Shown: one piece after another, positions 50,001 through 59,000 of the stretch
How positions within the stretch are numbered: the stretch's first letter is position 1
Layout of the letters: each line of letters opens with the position of its first letter
DNA from: Eurosta solidaginis
Taxonomy: Eukaryota; Arthropoda; Insecta; Diptera; Tephritidae
NCBI RefSeq assembly: GCF_040869045.1
Contig: NC_090323.1
Span: 267,410,392-267,474,391, forward strand
Direction of reading: 5' to 3'
Length of the DNA: 64,000 bases
The notes under the pieces: generated by a model
The model's database searches: none
What the model was told of the DNA's origin: nothing
The model's input: the letters and a program-made list of their open reading frames with translations, nothing else
Made by a program: the position numbers and the translations under genes

Positions 50001-53000
50001 TCTCTCCCTGATGGGGAGTATTCTCGCCTCATTATGCAGATGGTGTTCTGGGGACATAAGAAGACAGCCCGTGGCGATTCTGAGAGCAGTCTGTTCCTAT
50101 ATTCCTTAGTTGTGGATAATGTTATACTCTGAAGAATCAGTCATTCAGTTCCGTTAACTAAAACATTTTCATTTCCTCTCTGCAGAAAAAAATGAAGTTA
50201 TGAGGGCGAGTAACTAAAAAAACCTTCATGAAATTCAAAAACATACAGCCATTATTTAGAATTTTGGAAAGTTCTGCTTGGTCTGAAATTTGTCGGAGTC
50301 GTTGAGCCTAAAAAAGTGCGATCTCTATTCAAATTTCCTTGGAATACTTTAATAGAACTTACTATCGATTCAAACCTGAAAGTGAGGATATTGTTCTTGT
50401 ATAGAGTTAAAACTGTCGGTTTTTTGAAGGATCCGGTTAGGGTTTTGTGCATCACCGGCAGTTCTGGCAAAAAAAAAATTCATAAAAAAGCTTATAGAAT
50501 TTCAGCGCGTTCAAATGAGCTATGCAAATTTACTCAGGTGAAGAATCTTAGTACTCAGTTATGATCGTTTTTGTACAATACATTCGTCGATCGTTTGTGT
50601 ATTGACGATTATTTGCACTTACATTTGCAATACGTTTGCCACTCTTTTGCTCATTTTTCATGCGCGCAAATGTATGATAGTAGGAGGCTACATAAGTTAA
50701 TATGGATTTCTCATCGGGACGCGCCGAATCAACATCTTCAGCATCAAGTAAACTGAAAATAGCGACAAATTGCATGCAAATTATTCATAAAAAATAATAA
50801 TTTTTTTTAATTCATTTCAATCCTACCTTGGTATACCCAACTCTGAAGCAGCCATATCAAAGGCGTGATTTAGATTGTCAATATTCGTATTTTTCGAATT
50901 GACAATGGTGCTATATTCGAATAGATCAGGTCGATGCGAGTGTATAAGCGCATTGAAACCCAAACCTGAGCGCCAAGATGATGTGAAATCTTGTATATTA
51001 ACACCGGGATAGCCATGTGTCTTACGTTGGCACCACAAAAGCAGTGCATCCTTGGCCGAACGCTTCTCGGATGATTCGTTTTCTTCATCCTAAAAATGTA
51101 TTCGAATTCAAAGTAAAAATAATAAATAAAATTAAATTATTATTGTTTGCTTACTTACCACATCAATTTCAATTTCTTGGATTTGAAACCGTAAAATTAT
51201 AGTCCAGATTAAACCTAAAATCAATCTGGGATTCCCGTCGACAATGTCCTCAGCACCGATTGATTCCAAGCGAACCTTAAATAATGTAAAATTTAAATCA
51301 TTAACTGCTAGTTTCAACTTTATAAGTATGAACATAAAACGTTTAGTGTTGTTTTGGTTATACTATCTGCGGTGATGTATTATTTTTGAATTTTCAGTTT
51401 TGTGGGCTAGTCCGATCTAATGCTACATGCCCTTGAAGAAGCTGACAAATATTAGCGAAACGTTGGGTTTTATTTAACAGTGGAATAGATAGTTTTTTTT
51501 TATTCGCACAAAAAGGACATTCGACCAAATTAGCTTACACAAATAAAAATTAAGAATTAGTTTGTAAGCGTTTGGAAAAGTTTTCAGCCAGTTTTTGGTG
51601 CTGAGTTTGAAAACAGTATCAGTTTACCTGCACAAGTTCTCGGACCTGACTCTGTATCGCAATGCGAAAGGAAATGCTTTGGAATCACATACACCCTTCT
51701 CCTAATACTAAAGATATTTCAATGCAGATTAAAGCGCCTGGGTTTCAAGATATTCTGGCATGAAAGTGTTATAAACACCATTTTGGAAACATGAAGAGAA
51801 ATCTGAAATTTTCAAAAGTAATCTGACTCGAATAATAATTTGCGCCTATGTTTGTTATCAGTCAGTGAAGATGGCCTGTGAAGGGGATTAATACCCTGTA
51901 TAAATCGGAGGATATACATACATTGCGGTTGTGAGATCCATTCTTTTTTATGAGGTACTAATGTGCTTGTTTGCCAGTATGTTACCTTAAAATTTTTATC
52001 AGGCTAGGTGCCCCAGAGCTAAACATAATTATGCGTCCCTTACCGTTGGAATTAGACTGCAGCCCTTGCAGTATTGCGATAGACTATGAGGAGCCCTTTC
52101 TAAGGAGCTAAACAATATTATCGCTTACTCTAATCTGCGCTTCCTGCATTGAGGCAAATGAGGCGAATGATCTATTCGTTTGCCACGCCTTTGCTAGAAT
52201 GCACTTTGTGGGGACAGCCAAGTTAGGAGGAGATTACCTGCGATCTTCGACACCCAGAAGAAGTAATAACGAGAAGACAGGAAGGAAGAAAGGGGAAATT
52301 TGCTAAATTGTACATGAGTAGGCTAATGTTTGTAGAAGACTGGGAATACGTATCTTAAAGATGATGTAATATGCAGTTTTGAGAAAGTGGGTGGTGCCAC
52401 GCCCCGAAATCTTATTTGCATTCCAGAGTTGATAAAGCAATCCTATTTATGAATGACGAAAATGAGTAACAGGTGGCGAAAAATTTTGAATAGTAAGAAG
52501 GCTAAGTTCGGGTGTAACCGAACATTACATACTCAGCTGCCAAATTACAGCTTGCAAAACTTTTAAATTATTTTGAAAGTGGGCGGTGCCACGCCCATTG
52601 TTAAAAATTTTACTACTTTTCTATTCTGCGTCATAAGGTCAACCCACCTACCAAGTTCCATCGCTTTATCCGTGTTTGGAAATGAATTATCGCACTTTCG
52701 GTTTTTCGAAATCTTTGATATCGAAAAAGTGGGCGTGGTTATAGTCCTATTTCATTCATTTTAAATAGCCATATGAGAGTGCCCAGGAACTTACATACCA
52801 AATTTCTTAAGATACCTGAAAATTTACTCAAGTTATCGTGTTTACGGGCAGGCGGACGGATGGACATGGCTAAATGAATTTCTTTTTTCGCCCTGATCAT
52901 TTTGATATATAGAAGTCTATATCTATCTCGATTAGTTTATGCCGTTACGGGGTACCGTTATGCGAACAAAATTAATATACTCTGTGAGTCAGCTCAGCTG

Positions 53001-56000
53001 AGTATAAAAATGGGGTGATAAGGAACTGGTGGAAGAAAATAGAGGGAAAGAGGAGGAAACAGGGAATCGATGGGACGGGAGGAAAAGCGAAAGACGAATG
53101 CAAGGCGAAGAGAACTAAAAAATTAGGAAAAAAGAGCGATATTACGTAAGACAAAATCGCTGGACAAACGAAAACGTATAAAGGTCAGAATAGCTTGTAG
53201 ATTTTATCAACATTATGCACTTTACTTTTAGGCTTTTCGATATCAGTCTCCCTGAACTATCCAACTACGTCATACATTCGGGCAAGGGATCTTTTATTTT
53301 AAGATAAAAACTTCCTGTTTTCGCAGAAGGAACATTAAAACAAAGTCAGACTCGCATTACATAACAATATCAGTGGTATGAGAGTTTTTATTGCACCGAA
53401 AGCACTAAAATTCCTGTAAAATTAGAGGCCCAAAACGGCCATAACGCGAAAGCAGTCCTGACTTTTCTCCCGAATAAATCACGTGAACACTTTTTATATG
53501 GGTAACCTCTAGATACTACGTAAGTAGGAACACGGCGCTGTAACACGACTTAGGCAGTCTTTGAAATTAAGCAATTATGACTTCAATAATCATAAAACGG
53601 CTAATTATTAACAAGTGGATCGAGCTAGTTCGTTCATTGCGCTAGGCTTGATTAGGATAGAGTTTGTCTTCCATTGACATTTTTGAAGAAGAAAAACGTT
53701 GAAAAACTAAAAACAGGTAGATTGAGCGCTTGTGTCTCGGATTTTGACAAGGCCGTATTTAAAAGAAATGGCTTTGAGTTGATGTGACCCAAATTTGTAG
53801 TCATTTTATTGTATCAATACCGTTAAAAGAGTTTACAATTCACCGCTTTGCCGACATACATACATACATACATATATACATGCATATACATATCTTGCCA
53901 TAATGAATTAATTAATGGAGCTTATTAAAATTGGTTTCATTGAGCAAACACTCGGCGTGGTGGACTCAATTACATATACATACATATGTATATGCATTAC
54001 AAATGTACGTTTATTGAATACAAAAATGCAACAAATGAAGTAAAGTGAAAACTGACGTGACAGCCGTATGATGCACCTTGCTGATGACAGCCAAATATGT
54101 ACAAATGTACATACATACAAACATAAGCATATAACGGGAGGTGAGTAAAAACTTTCACTAGCCGAAACACGCACACATATGCAGAGCTATGCATCATTTA
54201 TTTCAATGTATGCACGTATATTTTTAATATTGCAAGCATACACATTAAGGTGTTTCATTTTTATCTGAAATGAAATTAGAAACAAAAACGCTAAGTGACA
54301 GAGAAATAAGTGTGTTAGAGGCGTTGGTTTCACATTACTATTAAAAAGATGGTTGGTGTCAAGTGGAGGTTGCTTTCCTCCACTGCGAGCTCAGGGTATT
54401 TGTCTTTAAGAACGGTGTTCGCCGGGCAATACATGGCAAAGTTGTCCGACAACTTTTTATGGACGGCTAAACTCTTAAGTGCCGGATTTAGTGAGTATAG
54501 AAATTATTTCTTAAGTCTTTGGGAGGCGGGGCTTTTGCAATAAGATGCCTGTTGGGATGCCCAGGTTTCTGGGTATTCGGCAGAAATTGTTTTTCCAGAA
54601 TTTCATTTCTTTCCTTTATGGGAGTATTCTCACTGTGTAGATGATGTTCCGAAGACATAGCAAGACATTCCGTGGAAGTTCTGAGGGCGGTGTTTTCACA
54701 GGCCTACAGTTTCGTGTAGTGTGTGTCTTTTAGGCTCGGTGACCATATTGGGGATGCGTAGCATACAAGCGGCCGGCAAGCGGCTACATGCTCCCCCAAA
54801 TGTAAGTTCTGATTGAACGTCACACCCAGTATTTTTGGATATAAGGCAGTCGGTAGCATAATGCCATCGACGTGGATATTCAATGTCGACCATTTTCATT
54901 CTGTACGTTGTAAATATGGAGGATTTGGTGGATGACAATGACAGTTGACTGGGACGAAAAAGGATGTAAAAACTTTGTTTACGGTATTCCCCATAGAACT
55001 CAAATATATAATTTGTTTCAGTCCCACCCCTTCAAATAACCCACCCCTTAAATCCACGATCAAAGATATATCATATAAATTTGGGTTCCGATTGATTGTG
55101 GCTAAGGCATTTCGTCATTGCTCAAAGCTCAGTTTCCCCCAAGAAAACCCCCTTAAACGTGCACCGTAATCGGGTACAAAATTTACATGCAATACCTTTA
55201 ACCGTGGTATTACTATTTGAAGTGGCGAAACTGAAAAGAATCTTTGCTGTGATACTTAGAGATCACTTTAAGAAGACATTAGCAACATTTGCGTCGAAAA
55301 ATCACATCTTACGATGGAAGCGAGATCTCAATGCTATATTCGGATATTTTTTCGACAATAGGTTTTAGGAAAGACTTTTATTTCTTATTAACACCTATTC
55401 TTTTTTTCTTACGAGTGCAATATCACTCTATCTCGTGTCACGTTTTGAAAACGCCTTATCTCAGCAAACTTTTCAAATACGCCCCATAACGGAATAGGTT
55501 TGAAGCGTAGGGTGTGCTTCAAAATTCGGTTGAAGAACGCCCCATCTCAAAATTTTGACGGCGGAGTGGAATTTCACGCTATCTCAGTAGCCAGTTCAAA
55601 AACGCTGAATCTCAGAACTCGGTTGAAGAACTATCCCAGAATTTTTTTCAGCTTAAGTCAAGATTTGTTGAATTTAATTCTGAAAGAGAGCGTTCTTCAA
55701 CAGAATTCCGAGTTAAAGCGTTTTTGAAAAATATTCTGAAATGAGGCGTGGCTCAAAAGTTGTCTAAGACAGGGCGTTTACGAAGCGACAGTAGCGATAG
55801 GTTGATACTTCACTCAGTAACTTTGTTTTTAAATTAGACTAGACTCCCAGATGAAGAGGGGGAAGCATATAAACTCGTAGAAGGGAAATGGAAATTTTAA
55901 AACTTTGCCTTCGAATAACGGCCGTAAAGTTCCAACTCTGTTTAAAAAGAAACTATCGCCCTTATTATCATTGTCGTCGCCGACATCGTCGTCGTTTTTC

Positions 56001-59000
56001 AGTCGACGTCACATCGTATCGACGTCGTCGTCACTTCGACACCAAATCGGCATTGGCTAAAGCGCCAAATACACGACACGAACATTTCCGCGAACATTCC
56101 CGTTATGTCATGTTTCTGCAGCCTTTTCTGTCGTGTATGGTGGTGTTTGCCAGTTCGCGCAAATGTTCGCCAAAAATCAAAATATTTTAATTTTTGGCGA
56201 ACATTTGCGCGAACTGTTCGTGCGTGTATGGCGAAATAGCTCATAATCGTAGTAATTTCTGAACGGAACAGACGTGCGCGGAAAAGTAAAATGGACAATA
56301 AAAAATGTCTGAGTGAATTTATTGAATTTTTTAAACCATTCTTTGCACCAAATTCTTTTTTTGCGATCTTCTCTCTTTTTTTTACGCTTAATTGCCACAA
56401 CGAGCAATATTGCTGCAGCACAATTGTTGTCCGTATTCATCGCTGTCTGAAAGAGAACTAATGTTCGGCCAAAAGTTCGTATTGTGTATGGCCAAAGCTG
56501 CGAACAAGATTGCGGAATGTTCGCGGAAATGTTTGTGTCATGTATTTGGCGCTTAAGCTTGTTGAGACGACGACCACAATTTATCGATAAAACGAAAGGA
56601 AAATATACTATCTCTGCCATTTATGGATCAGCTGTTCGGTTTTTTTTTTACTATTCCTGTATCTTTTTTCGCGATTTGAGACTTGTTTAAATATTTCATT
56701 TCAAGATTTTACAAAAATGTTTTATTATGACAGTAGTGCGAGCTCTAGTGACGAAAATAATAAAGAGGAGCTAACTCAATAGAATAATAAAAAATCAGAA
56801 ATAACTCCGATTATTTCTAGCCCAGCTACAAGAATGTCGAATTATTGCGCACTCGTTATTTTCATTTTGACTATCTAAAAAAAAAATAATGCATATTACA
56901 TGTTTGTATATTTAATTAATTAAAAAAGAAATGTCTTATAAATTTTCCTTCTGTCGTCAGTAAAACCAACATGTGTCGATAGTCGTCAATAGTTTTCGAA
57001 AACGACGACGGCAATACCAAATTTAACCCGTCGTCGTGAGTCGTCGTCATTCAGTGACGACGACGACAATAACTATAAGGGTGTATAATTTTGGTTCAAC
57101 AAAATGTTATAACAGACAATTTAATATGTTGGAGCAAAAAGTATTAGCAGTATTCGCAAAATTCTTGCAAACATTTCGAAAGCTCCTTTTGACTAACCAA
57201 TCTAGTTTAATAATATTATATTGCAGTAATATTTTGGGTGAAATCTAAAATAAAAAAAATTTAATTCCAGTAGGGAAACGCTAACTTTTGTTTGACACAC
57301 CCTAATGTAACAACCATACAAAGTTGATTTGAACTCTTCGTCTCTCTTTAAGCGCTATCACCTATTTGGTTAACCGACAAACTATTTACCTTACATCAAC
57401 CCATCCAATAAACGCCAATCCAAGTATTATTTTAATTAGATTAAGTAAGTGAAAATCCTTTGAAATCCAGCGCTGCTAAAATTAGGGCCAAACAATTTGC
57501 ATCAACCTTTCAAGATGCAAATGTGTGTTATCTAGTGCAGTAAATGGGGAGCAACGGATTTTTTAGAATTTGTCTCACTCTACGCCCCACCGTTTTACAC
57601 CAACTGTAGTTAACCGGGCAGTCTTGAATCTGATTGTTTATGCATTGTTTTGGACTGTTTCCAATATTACGGGCCTCGTATTCTTTCTCCAATTTCCCTC
57701 TCATCAGTTTCAAAGCTTTTTTTCCTTCAATACATGATTTCTTAGTTTGTTTATAATTTACTATTTTACGCCAAGTTAATTAAATATTTTCAGGGAGTAT
57801 GAGTATGCTACACGAATAATTAAGACACTAAATAGATATGGTATTTTCTTTATGTATGTATGTTATGATAGGTGAATAGGTAAACATGGCAACCGTTGAG
57901 TGCAAACTTTCAAAAAAAGGCAAATAAACAATTTGCTTACAAATTCAAAAGTCACACCAAACCTAAAGAAAGTGCATAAGCATATTTACATAAAGATATG
58001 TATGTGTGTATTAGCTTTATACAGGGTGTCAACGATCCGTATAGTAGAGCCTCTTACACATCAAGACCGCAGTGTATGACCGATGATCCTACGGATGCCA
58101 TAGAGGAGTTGTTTGACCATAGCCTTTCCGAGGTGACCCTGTCAACAAAAGCACAGAGTGTCTCCTCTTAACATCACTGCCACAGAGGTTGAAGAAGCAA
58201 TCAAACTTGCTAAATCAACATTTCTTAAAAATCCAAAGTGGTGAGGGCAGTAGGTGTTCTAAAGTCTCAGTAAAACAGCTAACGAAGGATGCTTATATCA
58301 GGGGATCGCAAACTGTATGGTCGGCAGGCATGGGTTCAATTCAGGAACGTAACATCAATTTAACAAGATGGGGTCCTATCCCCACACGAACGAGTTACCA
58401 CAGTTTTCTACGCCGATGACTGCACGACAATGGCAACAGGTCCTGGCCTTTCCATTGATAAGCAAATGCTCTTAAATTAACTGCTATCTCTCAAGTATTT
58501 CTAGTTTTCTTTTTTGCCTCGCGAAACTTGACACCATCACAAACCAAATCTTCAGCGACCATATTCACGACGTGGAAAACACAAGTATCGGAAATATTGG
58601 ACATCCACCTCGATGGCATTACGCTGCCGAGTGTCCGATGCTCCAAAACATTGGGTGTGACATTCGATAATGTCCTGAACTTTGGCGAGCATGTAGTTGC
58701 AATTGTATTTCAAGTTCAGAGCCGTAACAAAATGCTAATGTCCTCGCTCCTCACTAGCAGCTCTTGGGGCGAAGCAAAAAACACTCAAAGCTACCTATGA
58801 AGCAGTTGGCCTGGCGCTTGTATGCCACGCGTCTTCGATAAGGTCGTCTGACTTTGAAGTTACACAATGGAGGAAACTGCAACGCTGTTGTGTGTGTGTG
58901 TTTACAGAATAGAGCATAAAAAGATTTCCAGAGTCATCCACAAAAGTCGACAAAGCCCTATGCTCGCAGTTGGGAAAACAAACTTCGCAGGAAGACGCGC

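Larger units (their letters stand above)
44433..50622 (-). other. kst: kst intron 5 (6.2 kb)
   Basis: Holds a Helitron-like repeat with tandem units (47036-48553), solo LTR copy C (48679-49140) and a recent LINE insertion with a 12-bp target duplication (49416-50088). 44460-46700 and 50101-50620 show no gene; 46750-46870 contains ACATATGTA/ATGTATGT microsatellite runs. Confidence 0.6.
55959..57081. mobile_element. Possible non-autonomous DNA element with CGTCGTCG-rich ends
   Basis: Inverted ends CCCTTATTATCATTGTCGTCG (55959 on) and, from the other side, CCCTTATAGTTATTGTCGTC. Both subterminal regions are rich in GTCGTC/GACGAC. The element is itself interrupted by the MITE at 56061-56553. Target duplication not clear. 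Confidence 0.5.
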
